Below are positions 33,524-40,846 of a DNA stretch of 64,000 nucleotides, one piece after another (the first letter of the stretch is position 1; each line of letters opens with the position of its first letter). The notes beneath the pieces are model-generated. The model ran no database searches and was not told the origin of the DNA. It saw only the letters and a program-made list of their open reading frames with translations. This stretch comes from Lachnospiraceae bacterium (GTDB taxonomy: Bacteria > Bacillota > Clostridia > Lachnospirales > Lachnospiraceae). The stretch covers positions 1-64,000 of the forward strand of contig CAADTP010000067.1 in NCBI GenBank assembly GCA_900751995.1, given 5' to 3'. The position numbers were made by a program, and so were the translations under genes.

Positions 33524-34525
33524 ATGTCAGAAAAAATAAACAAAGAAATTTATACAAAGCTTGCGACCCGGATCTATGATCTGGATGGAGAAGTTTATCG
33601 TGTCCTTGGTTCTTCTCTTGGACGTACTTTTACAGGAAACCGCGATACCACAATCCGTACCTTAAGTATGCTGATGTATACAAAGCCGGATGGACATCTG
33701 CTTCGAAGTGAACTTGCTCTTATCAGTAACATGGCTCGTACCATCAAGGATGACAGTGAGAGAAGCCGCCTGATGACACAGTATGATGAAATTCTTAAAG
33801 AAATCGAACAGCTTCCGAATATGTTTGGCTCTACAGATATTATGGATGCCGAGCGTGTGGCTTTGAATCTTGCTGCAAGAAGAGAAAAACTTTCAGAGGA
33901 TGACCACCTTGTGATCTGTATCAGCCGTACACAGGGAAGTGCAGGAAACGACATTGGATTTGAACTTGCAGATAATCTTCATATCAATTACTATGATGTG
34001 GAAATCTTTGATCAGGTAATGAAGCGTCTGGAAGCCGAAAAGGGAGAGGTACAGGATAAAGAAAACTTTACAGAGTTCAATAAATATGGAAAGAAAACAC
34101 ATGAAGGCCTGAAGGCAAAGTTAAAAGAACTGAATCGTTATCATGGCCTGAACAAGCAGGATGCAGTATTCTTCAATATGAGTGATTTGATCTGTGACCT
34201 TGCCAGAACAGAAGACTGTCTGATTATGGGTCGATGTGCCGATGCAATCCTTAAGAATAACCATATTCCACACATCAGCATTTTCATCAGCGCACCATTC
34301 CAGGTACGTGTTCAACACGTCATGGATGTCCGGAATATGAATATGAAGCAGGCTGTGAAGTTCCTTAAGAAGATGGATAAGCAGCACAGGAAATATTATG
34401 AATTTTATAGCGGTGAGAAGTGGGGGAAACCCGAAAATTACGATCTCTGCATCAACAGTGCCAACTATGGCATCAAGGAAACAATAGATGTGATCAAACG
34501 ACTTCTTAATCAGCAGACACAATAA
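33524..34525 (+). CDS. Cytidylate kinase-like family protein
   Basis: A 333-residue protein. The C-terminal half (~125-330) is the cytidylate kinase-like fold: ICISRTQGSAGNDIGFELA is its P-loop-like start, and LIMGRCADAIL and ISAPFQVRVQHVM follow. The P-loop lacks the usual GK[ST] and has SAGND, so ATP binding may be altered. The N-terminal ~115 residues are helical and not typical of Cmk. It is probably not the housekeeping CMP kinase. GGGGGGAGAAG precedes the ATG. Co-transcription with an antiporter suggests a linked regulatory role (inference). Confidence 0.75.
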   Translation: MSEKINKEIYTKLATRIYDLDGEVYRVLGSSLGRTFTGNRDTTIRTLSMLMYTKPDGHLLRSELALISNMARTIKDDSERSRLMTQYDEILKEIEQLPNMFGSTDIMDAERVALNLAARREKLSEDDHLVICISRTQGSAGNDIGFELADNLHINYYDVEIFDQVMKRLEAEKGEVQDKENFTEFNKYGKKTHEGLKAKLKELNRYHGLNKQDAVFFNMSDLICDLARTEDCLIMGRCADAILKNNHIPHISIFISAPFQVRVQHVMDVRNMNMKQAVKFLKKMDKQHRKYYEFYSGEKWGKPENYDLCINSANYGIKETIDVIKRLLNQQTQ

Positions 34526-34567
34526 AAACAGGAGGTTGAGAACTTTTGCTCTCAACCTCCTGTTTTT
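34524..34567. terminator. Bidirectional terminator overlapping both convergent stops
   Basis: AAAACAGGAGGTTGAGA and TCTCAACCTCCTGTTTT form a perfect long stem with an 8-base loop and A/T tails on both sides. It includes part of the stop codon of the kinase-like gene on plus and of the regulator gene on minus. Confidence 0.93.
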
Positions 34568-35210
34568 ATTTGTTCACGTCAATGTAGCTGTACAGGGTGT
34601 ATTTGGAAATACCGAAATAGTTGGCAACCTTATCACCGGATTTTGTGATAAGGAAGGCCCCGGAATCATTCAGAAACTGGATGGCAGTGACTTTGTCTTC
34701 TTTGTTCATCAGGGCAACCGGTTTGCCTACAAGGGCAACTGACTCCTCGATCAGATGATCAAGAAGGTCATTCACACTGTGAGTGATCTCTTTTGGCTTT
34801 TCTTCTTTGTTGACCGGTGTGATCAGAGAATGGAGAGCACTTTCGATCATCGTAAGTTTGGTGATGTCATAGTTGATACCGAAGACATAATGAAGACTTC
34901 CGTCATCATCACGGATATAGGAAGTGCTGCATTTCAGGATTTTGCCGTCGGCAGTTTTCATCAGATAGCCGGAATGATCCTTTAATTCTTCTTCTTTCAC
35001 TTTCTTTTTGTTGTTATGACGGATTACATCAAAAACAGCATTGGAAGGTCCGTCTCCGATTCCACGACCTGTCACATGTCCGTTTTCTATATGGACAATG
35101 GAATGTTCTGGATCGTTTGTTTTGAGATCATGGATCACGATCTCGCATTCCGGACCAAACTGAGAGGCCAGATCCCGCGCAATCTGTTTAAGTACAGTAA
35201 GTCGTCCCAT
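34566..35210 (-). CDS. YheO-like PAS / DauR-type HTH transcriptional regulator
   Basis: A 214-residue cytoplasmic regulator. Residues ~5-115 are a YheO-like PAS domain (GPECEIVIHDLKTNDPEHSI, then YLMKTADGKILKCSTSYIRD); residues ~150-212 are a DauR-type HTH ending AFLITKSGDKVANYFGIS and YTLYSYID. Proteins of this type sense small molecules; DauR controls D-arginine catabolism. It is divergent from ygeZ, with a repeat array in between, so it is the best candidate for the local regulator of purine degradation. I chose ATG 35210, with GGAGG 8 bases upstream. Whether it activates or represses, and its ligand, are unknown. Confidence 0.85.
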   Translation of the reverse strand: MGRLTVLKQIARDLASQFGPECEIVIHDLKTNDPEHSIVHIENGHVTGRGIGDGPSNAVFDVIRHNNKKKVKEEELKDHSGYLMKTADGKILKCSTSYIRDDDGSLHYVFGINYDITKLTMIESALHSLITPVNKEEKPKEITHSVNDLLDHLIEESVALVGKPVALMNKEDKVTAIQFLNDSGAFLITKSGDKVANYFGISKYTLYSYIDVNK

Positions 35211-35253
35211 TGTTTTACCTCCTTTTGTTAAATGGTACAACTGCTTATTAAAT

Positions 35254-35282
35254 ACTATATCACAAAACCGTTTTTATATAAA
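35254..35282 (-). promoter_or_regulatory. Promoter of the PAS/HTH regulator
   Basis: On the minus strand TTTATA (35282-35277), 17 bases, TATAGT (35259-35254), with TGA before the -10 (extended form). Confidence 0.6.
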
Positions 35283-35302
35283 GTTTTTTTTACTGAGCAA
35301 AA

Positions 35303-35317
35303 TTTAGGGTGCCTAAA
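35303..35317. promoter_or_regulatory. Palindrome between regulator and ygeZ
   Basis: TTTAGG-GTG-CCTAAA is a perfect 6+6 inverted repeat, placed between the regulator's -35 and the 20-bp direct repeats. It may be an operator for autoregulation. Confidence 0.4.
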
Positions 35318-35323
35318 TATTAT

Positions 35324-35383
35324 TGGTTGCTGTTTACAGATAATGGTTGCTGTCAGAGATAATTGGTGATATATTTGTTGTAT
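35324..35383 (+). repeat. Three 20-bp-phased direct repeats upstream of ygeZ
   Basis: TGGTTGCTGT begins at 35324 and again at 35344, with the following bases alike (TTACAGATAA and CAGAGATAAT). A partial third unit, TGGTGATAT, begins at 35364. The exact 20-bp period (two helix turns) puts all copies on one face of the DNA, as in activator arrays. The third unit covers the probable -35 region of ygeZ. Confidence 0.65.
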
Positions 35384-35389
35384 TATAGT
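35363..35389 (+). promoter_or_regulatory. Probable ygeZ promoter, activator-type
   Basis: TTGGTG (35363-35368), 15 bases, TATAGT (35384-35389). The -10 is good, but the -35 is poor and the spacing short, which would suit dependence on a protein bound at the 20-bp repeats. Confidence 0.45.
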
Positions 35390-35455
35390 AATATTTGATA
35401 TTCAACAGTTAAAATGCAGGGGTGCATAAACTTATGAAGGAAAGGGTGGTAAAGA

Positions 35456-36829
35456 ATGAAATATTTACTGAAAAACGGAACAGTGGTATCCGGAGAGAAG
35501 TCGGAGATGCTGGATGTTCTGGTAGACGGAGAAAAAATCACAGAAGTAGGAAGGAATCTTACAGCGGACGGAGCTCAGGTGATCGATGTAACCGGTAAGC
35601 TTCTGTTTCCAGGTTTTATTGACGGACACACACATTTAGATCTGGAGGTGGCAGGAACTGTCACGGCAGATGATTTTGAGACGGGAACAAGAGCAGCACT
35701 TCTGGGAGGAACTACACTGATCATTGATTATGCATCACAGGATAAGGGTGGACATACACTGAAGGAAGGACTTGATAAATGGCATAAGAAAGCAGATGGC
35801 AAATGTTCCTGCGATTATTCTTTTCATATGTCTATCGTAGAGTGGAATGATAAGACAGAATCAGAAGTTCAGGATATGATCGACCAGGGAATTACAAGCT
35901 TTAAGCTTTATATGACTTATCCTGCAATGATCGTAAACGACTGCGATATGTATAAAATCCTGAAGAAATTAGGCGAATGTGGATGCTTTGCCGGAGTTCA
36001 CTGTGAAAATGCCGGAGTGATCGATGCTCTGACTGCCGAAGCCAAAAAAGAAGGACGATTCGGACCGGAAAATCATCCGCTTGTAAGACCGGATACCATG
36101 GAGGCAGAAGCGGTTCACCGCCTTCTTGTGATCGCGAAGGAAGCCAACGCACCGGTTATGATTGTTCATCTTACCAACAAAAAAGCTTATGAGGAAGTGA
36201 TCCATGCAAGAAAGAATGGACAGGAGGTTTACGCAGAAACCTGTCCGCAATATCTTCTTCTGGATGACAGTGTTTACTCCAAACCGGATTTTGAAGGTGC
36301 TGTCTATGTATGTGCACCGCCGATCCGCAAGAAAAAAGATCAGGACTGCCTGTGGAAGGCACTGGCAGACGAGGAGATCCAGACGGTGGCAACAGACCAG
36401 TGCAGCTTTACGCTGGCTCAGAAAGCCCTCGGAAAAGATGACTTCACCAGGATTCCGGGAGGACTTCCGGGAGTTCAGACAAGAGGAACTCTTCTCTATA
36501 CTTATGGAGTTAAGACCGGAAAGATCACGCAGGAACAGATGTGTAAAGTCCTCTGTGAGAATCCGGCAAAGCTTTATGGGGTATATCCGAATAAAGGTGC
36601 CATCACGCCGGGAAGTGATGCGGATATTGTTGTACTGGATCCGCACGGAGAAGGTGTGATCTCGGCAGCAACTCTTGCATACAACACAGACAACAACCCG
36701 TTTGAGGGATTCAAGCTGGGATGCAGCATTGACAAAGTCTTTCTTCGTGGAAACCTTGCAGTTGAGGATGGAAAGCTTGTCAAAGAAAAACTTGGCAGAT
36801 ACATTGCCAGAGGCAGAAAACAGTTCTGA
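35456..36829 (+). CDS. ygeZ: Dihydropyrimidinase / hydantoinase-type amidohydrolase
   Basis: A 457-residue cyclic amidohydrolase. The zinc motif is DGHTHLDLE (near residue 57-65); the Lys that is carboxylated to bridge two zincs is in SFKLYMTYP; further ligands are in VHCENAG, IVHLTNKKA and ATDQCSF. Family enzymes open dihydropyrimidine or hydantoin rings. In the urate/purine cluster (where it is called hyuA, hydA or ygeZ) it should open a ring derived from the reduced or deaminated purine (inference). It stands 8.4 kb from the main island but next to the likely regulator. GGAAAGGGTGG precedes the ATG. hydE follows 24 bp later. Confidence 0.92.
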   Translation: MKYLLKNGTVVSGEKSEMLDVLVDGEKITEVGRNLTADGAQVIDVTGKLLFPGFIDGHTHLDLEVAGTVTADDFETGTRAALLGGTTLIIDYASQDKGGHTLKEGLDKWHKKADGKCSCDYSFHMSIVEWNDKTESEVQDMIDQGITSFKLYMTYPAMIVNDCDMYKILKKLGECGCFAGVHCENAGVIDALTAEAKKEGRFGPENHPLVRPDTMEAEAVHRLLVIAKEANAPVMIVHLTNKKAYEEVIHARKNGQEVYAETCPQYLLLDDSVYSKPDFEGAVYVCAPPIRKKKDQDCLWKALADEEIQTVATDQCSFTLAQKALGKDDFTRIPGGLPGVQTRGTLLYTYGVKTGKITQEQMCKVLCENPAKLYGVYPNKGAITPGSDADIVVLDPHGEGVISAATLAYNTDNNPFEGFKLGCSIDKVFLRGNLAVEDGKLVKEKLGRYIARGRKQF

Positions 36830-36853
36830 TGAACTGTGGGCGGAGAAAATCTT

Positions 36854-37900
36854 ATGAAACATTTAATCGATAAGCTGCGCAGGGAGCAGGATCTATCAGC
36901 AGAAGAATTCAGAATGCTTCTGACAGAACGTTCAAAAGAAACAGATCTGTATGCACGGGAACAGGCAGATCAGGTGCGGCAGCAGGTATACGGAAATGAA
37001 ATCTATGTACGTGGTCTGATCGAGTTTACAAACTACTGTAAAAATGACTGCTATTACTGTGGAATCCGCCGCAGCAACCGAAATGCCCAGCGTTACCGTC
37101 TGACAGAAGAGGATATCCTTGTCTGCTGCAGGGAAGGATATGAACTGGGATTTCGGACCTTTGTACTTCAGGGAGGAGAAGACGGATATTACACCGATGA
37201 AAAACTGGTCAGACTGATTCGCAGGATCAAAAAAAGTTATCCGGACTGTGCCCTGACACTTTCTGTCGGAGAAAAATCCGAGGAGAGTTATCGTGCATAT
37301 AAGGAGGCAGGAGCCGACCGTTATCTTCTGCGTCATGAAACGGCATGTGAAGACCATTACAGGAAACTTCATCCCAAAGAACTGTCCTGTGAGAAGAGAA
37401 AGGACTGTCTGCGAACCCTGAAGAAGTTAGGATATCAGACGGGGGCGGGCTTTATGGTAGGTTCTCCCTTCCAGACGGTGGATGATCTCGTGGAGGATTT
37501 TTTGTTTCTTAAGGAGCTGGATCCGGAGATGGTTGGGATTGGCCCGTTTATTGCACACCAGGATACACCATTTCATGACAGAGAGAGCGGAACTCTTGAG
37601 GATACTCTTTTTTATCTGGCACTTCTACGTCTGATGCTGCCAAATGTACTTCTTCCGGCAACAACGGCACTGGGTACGATTCATCCGAAAGGCCGCGAAC
37701 TGGGAGTGAGATCAGGCGCAAATGTTGTCATGCCAAATCTCTCGCCGGTTTCTGTGAGAAAGAAATATATGTTGTACGATGGAAAGATCTGCACAGGTGA
37801 TGAGGCGGCAGAATGCAGATATTGTCTGAGCAGACGAATGGAGGCAATTGGCTGTCAGATCGTGACGGACAGGGGAGATTACAGAACTGTTCACAGGTAA
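36854..37900 (+). CDS. hydE: [FeFe]-hydrogenase H-cluster radical SAM maturase
   Basis: A 348-residue radical SAM enzyme. The CxxxCxxC cluster motif is at Cys 62, 66 and 69 (NYCKNDCYYCG), and VLQGGEDGYYTDE and LRHETA are typical of HydE. HydE helps build the dithiomethylamine-bridged iron subcluster of the [FeFe]-hydrogenase. The C-terminal CRYCLSRR fits the accessory-cluster region. No other hyd gene is in the window. It starts 24 bp after ygeZ with a ribosome site GGCGGAG, so it may be co-transcribed with it. Related enzymes such as PylB and BioB differ in these motifs. Confidence 0.9.
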   Translation: MKHLIDKLRREQDLSAEEFRMLLTERSKETDLYAREQADQVRQQVYGNEIYVRGLIEFTNYCKNDCYYCGIRRSNRNAQRYRLTEEDILVCCREGYELGFRTFVLQGGEDGYYTDEKLVRLIRRIKKSYPDCALTLSVGEKSEESYRAYKEAGADRYLLRHETACEDHYRKLHPKELSCEKRKDCLRTLKKLGYQTGAGFMVGSPFQTVDDLVEDFLFLKELDPEMVGIGPFIAHQDTPFHDRESGTLEDTLFYLALLRLMLPNVLLPATTALGTIHPKGRELGVRSGANVVMPNLSPVSVRKKYMLYDGKICTGDEAAECRYCLSRRMEAIGCQIVTDRGDYRTVHR

Positions 37901-37927
37901 GTTTCTGTGAACGGAGCGAACAGTAAC
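37901..37927 (+). repeat. 27-bp interrupted palindrome, copy 2
   Basis: It begins right after the hydE stop. It matches the copy at 62566-62592 at 25 of 27 positions. The right arm is ACAGTAAC. The last bases of hydE (GTTCACAG) could also pair with CTGTGAAC inside it. Confidence 0.75.
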
Positions 37928-37944
37928 GAGATTACAAAAAAGTC

Positions 37945-37974
37945 TTGCAATAGATATGGTATATGGGGTATAGT
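37945..37974 (+). promoter_or_regulatory. Promoter of the SH3 lipoprotein gene
   Basis: TTGCAA (37945-37950), 18 bases, TATAGT (37969-37974). Confidence 0.65.
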
Positions 37975-38006
37975 GGTTGTATGCTATAAAGGAGGAATTA
38001 TTTCAG

Positions 38007-38456
38007 ATGAAAAAATCCAGATTACTGATTGTGCTGGCTGGTCTGGCTGTATTTGCATCCGGATGTGGCTACAGCACCGGAGGGGAAGACTCTACGGTGA
38101 CTGTGATTGAAGCAACTCCAACTCCGACCGCGACTCCTACACCGGAAGCAACTCCGACTCCGGAAGCAACTCCGACTCCGGCTCAGGAGGTTGTGCAGAC
38201 AGCAAGCGGTGTGAATATCATAAAGCAAAATGCGACTTACTATGTTGTAGAGGGCGTAAACGTCCGCTCTGACTGCAGTACAGAAGCACAGATGATCACA
38301 GGAACGACTGCTGGACAGGAACTGACAAGTACGGGTGTCAGTGAGGATGGACAGTGGGTTGAAGTAACGATCAATGGTCAGACAGGTTATGTCAGTGCAC
38401 AGTATGTTTCTACGACTGCTCCGGCCGGAGCTGCTGCACAGACAGCTGCCCAGTAA
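38007..38456 (+). CDS. SH3-domain lipoprotein with Thr-Pro repeat linker
   Basis: A 149-residue exported protein. Its lipoprotein signal peptide ends FASGC (lipobox Cys near residue 20). Then comes a linker of TPEA/TPTP repeats (~35-60), which would span the wall, and a bacterial SH3 domain (~77-135: VEGVNVRSDCSTEAQMITG then GQTGYVSAQYV). Such domains bind peptidoglycan or act as wall-targeting modules. No catalytic domain is present. The start is ATG 38007, with GGAGG 11 bases upstream; a longer frame would disrupt the signal peptide. Monocistronic. Confidence 0.85.
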   Translation: MKKSRLLIVLAGLAVFASGCGYSTGGEDSTVTVIEATPTPTATPTPEATPTPEATPTPAQEVVQTASGVNIIKQNATYYVVEGVNVRSDCSTEAQMITGTTAGQELTSTGVSEDGQWVEVTINGQTGYVSAQYVSTTAPAGAAAQTAAQ

Positions 38457-38477
38457 ACAGCAAAATATGCAGACAAA

Positions 38478-38528
38478 ACGCTGAACTTCCAGGGAGAAGA
38501 TTTCCCAAAAGGAAGCTCAGCGTTTTTT
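38478..38528. terminator. Terminator between the SH3 lipoprotein gene and luxS
   Basis: ACGCTGA and TCAGCGT close a long stem with CTTCC/GGAAG and GGGA/TCCC inside, followed by TTTTTT on plus and A-rich sequence upstream. It can serve both convergent genes. Confidence 0.88.
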
Positions 38529-38548
38529 ATTTTTGTGGAACAGACAGA

Positions 38549-39028
38549 TCATTCAGGATAAATAAGACGCTCCGGTCTGATGTCATAGAGAACCTCGCGG
38601 AGATATTTGTCAGCGAGGTATTTTGCCATGCCGAGATTCATATCCAGGTAGTTTCCGCAGTCTTTGGCAGAAGCACCCGGAATTTCACCCTCGAAATCAC
38701 GGATAAATTCAAACATCTCTGTCATGAGAGGAACAATGTCAGCGGACTCATAATCACCCGCGAGAAGAAGATAGTTTCCGGTACGGCAGCCCATTGGCCC
38801 CCAGTAGATAACTTTGCCGCCAAATTCTGCATGGTTGCGGAGAAAAGTGGCTGCGAGATGTTCCATGGCATGAAGCTCTGCAGTGTTCATAACAGGCTCT
38901 TCGTTTGGTGAGGTCATGCGGATATCAAAGGTAGTAATGACCTGGTCACCGAGATAGTCCTTGCGGGAAACATAGATGCCCGGCTGGAGCTTGATGTGGT
39001 CTATGGTAAAGCTGGCTATTTTTTTCAT
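38549..39028 (-). CDS. luxS: S-ribosylhomocysteine lyase
   Basis: A 159-residue enzyme that splits S-ribosylhomocysteine to homocysteine and the precursor of autoinducer-2. The metal site HAMEH (His 53, Glu 56, His 57) and the active Cys 81 in GPMGCRTGNYLL are intact, with a third metal ligand Cys in AKDCGNYLDMN. The start is ATG 39028, with AAAGGATC upstream. Monocistronic with a strong promoter at 39073-39101. Ordinary for the group. Confidence 0.97.
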   Translation of the reverse strand: MKKIASFTIDHIKLQPGIYVSRKDYLGDQVITTFDIRMTSPNEEPVMNTAELHAMEHLAATFLRNHAEFGGKVIYWGPMGCRTGNYLLLAGDYESADIVPLMTEMFEFIRDFEGEIPGASAKDCGNYLDMNLGMAKYLADKYLREVLYDIRPERLIYPE

Positions 39029-39072
39029 GTATTTCAGATCCTTTCCTGTATTTTGATATAGCATCTTTCCTT

Positions 39073-39101
39073 ATTGTAACAGAGCTTTGAAAGGGATACA
39101 A
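39073..39101 (-). promoter_or_regulatory. Promoter of luxS
   Basis: On the minus strand TTGTAT (39101-39096), 17 bases, TACAAT (39078-39073). Confidence 0.75.
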
Positions 39102-39130
39102 GTGCTTGTTATCTGGTATTGCTGTCGGCA

Positions 39131-39159
39131 TTGACTTTGCATCGTTGTAATGTTAAACT
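39131..39159 (+). promoter_or_regulatory. Promoter of the peptidyl-prolyl isomerase gene
   Basis: TTGACT (39131-39136), 17 bases, TAAACT (39154-39159). Confidence 0.6.
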
Positions 39160-39240
39160 GTTGCACAGGAAAGAGTTAGAACAGACATCGAAGCGCTGTT
39201 GTATATAAGATAAACAGCAGCATGAGAGGAGGAATTGACA

Positions 39241-39972
39241 ATGAAATCCAGATTTTTGGCAGCAGTTTTTGCAGTGGTTCTCACAGCTGGTACACTTACG
39301 GGCTGTGGAAGTGCGAAGACATCCGAGCCGGCAAAAACAGAAACTGCAAAAGAGGAGGCTTCTTCAGATAAGGAAGTGACACAGGAACCTGTAAGTGAGG
39401 AGGAGGCAGTAGCCGACGGTTTTACAGATGGAAGCGACGGAGAGAGTGCAAAACTGGATACCAGTGAGGAACTGACAGGGATCCATCATGCGGGGATTGA
39501 TATTAAGGATTATGGAAGCATCGAGATAGAACTCGACGCAGATACGGCACCGATCACTGTGACCAATTTTGTAAAGCTGGCTCAGGACGGTTTTTATGAC
39601 GGTCTGACTTTCTGGCGTATCATAGATGGTTTTATGATGCAGGGCGGTGACCCGAAAGGCAATGGAACGGGCGGCGCGGATGAGACGATCAAGGGCGAGT
39701 TTTCCAGCAACGGTGTGAAGAACGATATCTCTCACACAAGAGGAACTATTTCCATGGCAAGATCCAGTGATCCGGACAGTGCAAGTTCTCAGTTCTTTAT
39801 TGTTCAGGCAGACAGTACCTTCCTGGATGGGGACTATGCAGCCTTTGGTCATGTGACAGAAGGTATGGATGTGGTAGATAAGATCTGCAAGGATGCAGTC
39901 CCGACGGATGACAATGGAACGATCGAGTCAGAGAAACAGCCTGTGATCGAGAGTATCACGATCAAGGACTGA
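39241..39972 (+). CDS. Cyclophilin-type peptidyl-prolyl isomerase lipoprotein
   Basis: A 243-residue protein. A lipoprotein signal peptide ends TLTGC (Cys near residue 22), followed by an acidic Ser/Glu-rich linker (~25-75) and a cyclophilin domain (~85-240). Cyclophilin motifs FWRIIDGFMMQGGDPKGNG and SSQFFIVQ are intact. It should fold exported proteins at the outer face of the membrane. ATG 39241, with GAGGAGG 8 bases upstream, is preferred to TTG 39235. Monocistronic. Confidence 0.92.
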   Translation: MKSRFLAAVFAVVLTAGTLTGCGSAKTSEPAKTETAKEEASSDKEVTQEPVSEEEAVADGFTDGSDGESAKLDTSEELTGIHHAGIDIKDYGSIEIELDADTAPITVTNFVKLAQDGFYDGLTFWRIIDGFMMQGGDPKGNGTGGADETIKGEFSSNGVKNDISHTRGTISMARSSDPDSASSQFFIVQADSTFLDGDYAAFGHVTEGMDVVDKICKDAVPTDDNGTIESEKQPVIESITIKD

Positions 39973-40094
39973 CGGGAGATCTCACAGGAATCAGATCAAA
40001 CGGCGACAGAAAATACAGATATAGATCCGGGATTACAGGAGTCTTTATCCGTATGGTCTGCCGCCGTTTTTGCTGATATTAAAGAGAACCAGGG

Positions 40095-40658
40095 TTACAG
40101 TTTGATGATAAGGACAGGAATGGGTGGATGGTTGGGACGGTTGTAATAATCACTTCGGATGACCAGGTATTTATGCGGATCAAGTGTTGCAAGCCACGTA
40201 AGAACTGCATCCCGTTCCTCGAAGCCGGAATCTCCTCCACTGTAGATGCAGAGAGAGATCAGACCGCCTTTTTTGAGAAGAGAGAGTCCCTGCGTCAGAG
40301 CTGCAATGCTGCTGTCGCTTTTGGTTGCCATGGTGTGGTCTCCGCCGGGAAGATAACCAAGATTAAAGGTAATACAGCTCACAGAATTTTCTTCTGCATA
40401 GGAAGACATCTGTGTGTGCGATTCAAGCAGCAGAGTATAGTTGTCCGGGGCATCTGCCTTTGAGAGGCGTTCCTTTGTACTTTTTACTGCCTGTTCCTGA
40501 ATATCAAAGGCGATGACTCTGCCATCTTTGCCGCAGAGTGTGCTGAGAAGAAGCGTATCATTACCGTTTCCCATGGTAGCGTCGATACAGAGATCTCCGG
40601 GAGAGACCTGTTCTTTTATAAAACGTGCACACCATTGTGTGATCTGAAAATTTTTCAT
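40095..40658 (-). CDS. Class I SAM-dependent methyltransferase, YtqB/MnmM-like
   Basis: A 187-residue Rossmann methyltransferase. The SAM motif is CIDATMGNGNDTLLL (~22-36); FNLGYLPGGDH is characteristic of the YtqB family. In Bacillus YtqB (MnmM) methylates the wobble uridine derivative of some tRNAs (from memory), so the same is likely here. The start is ATG 40658, with AAAGGAG upstream; the longer open frame has no ribosome site. It stands alone, divergent from coaBC. Confidence 0.85.
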   Translation of the reverse strand: MKNFQITQWCARFIKEQVSPGDLCIDATMGNGNDTLLLSTLCGKDGRVIAFDIQEQAVKSTKERLSKADAPDNYTLLLESHTQMSSYAEENSVSCITFNLGYLPGGDHTMATKSDSSIAALTQGLSLLKKGGLISLCIYSGGDSGFEERDAVLTWLATLDPHKYLVIRSDYYNRPNHPPIPVLIIKL

Positions 40659-40775
40659 AAGTAACTCCTTTCGTCTTTGGCAGGCAGACACTTTGGAATG
40701 TATATGACAGGGTGCTGCCCTGTTTTTATTATAATATAAAAATGAGTACAAAAAAAGAAACACAGCAAAAATTCA

Positions 40776-40803
40776 TTGCAATTGTCAGTGAGGCTGTTAT
40801 AAT
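40776..40803 (+). promoter_or_regulatory. Promoter of coaBC
   Basis: TTGCAA (40776-40781), 16 bases, TATAAT (40798-40803). Confidence 0.75.
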
Positions 40804-40846
40804 GGAACAGATATGAAAACTGTGAACAGAAAAGGAAGGATCATTT

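Noticed and set aside
36816..36838. Terminator at the ygeZ-hydE junction
   Set aside because: ACAGTTC-TGAT-GAACTGT can pair, but GGGCGG follows instead of a T run, and hydE begins 16 bp later.
38100..38190. Tandem repeat array (ACTCCGACTCCGGAAGCA units) as a CRISPR or satellite
   Set aside because: It encodes the Thr-Pro-Glu-Ala linker of the SH3 lipoprotein; no spacers.
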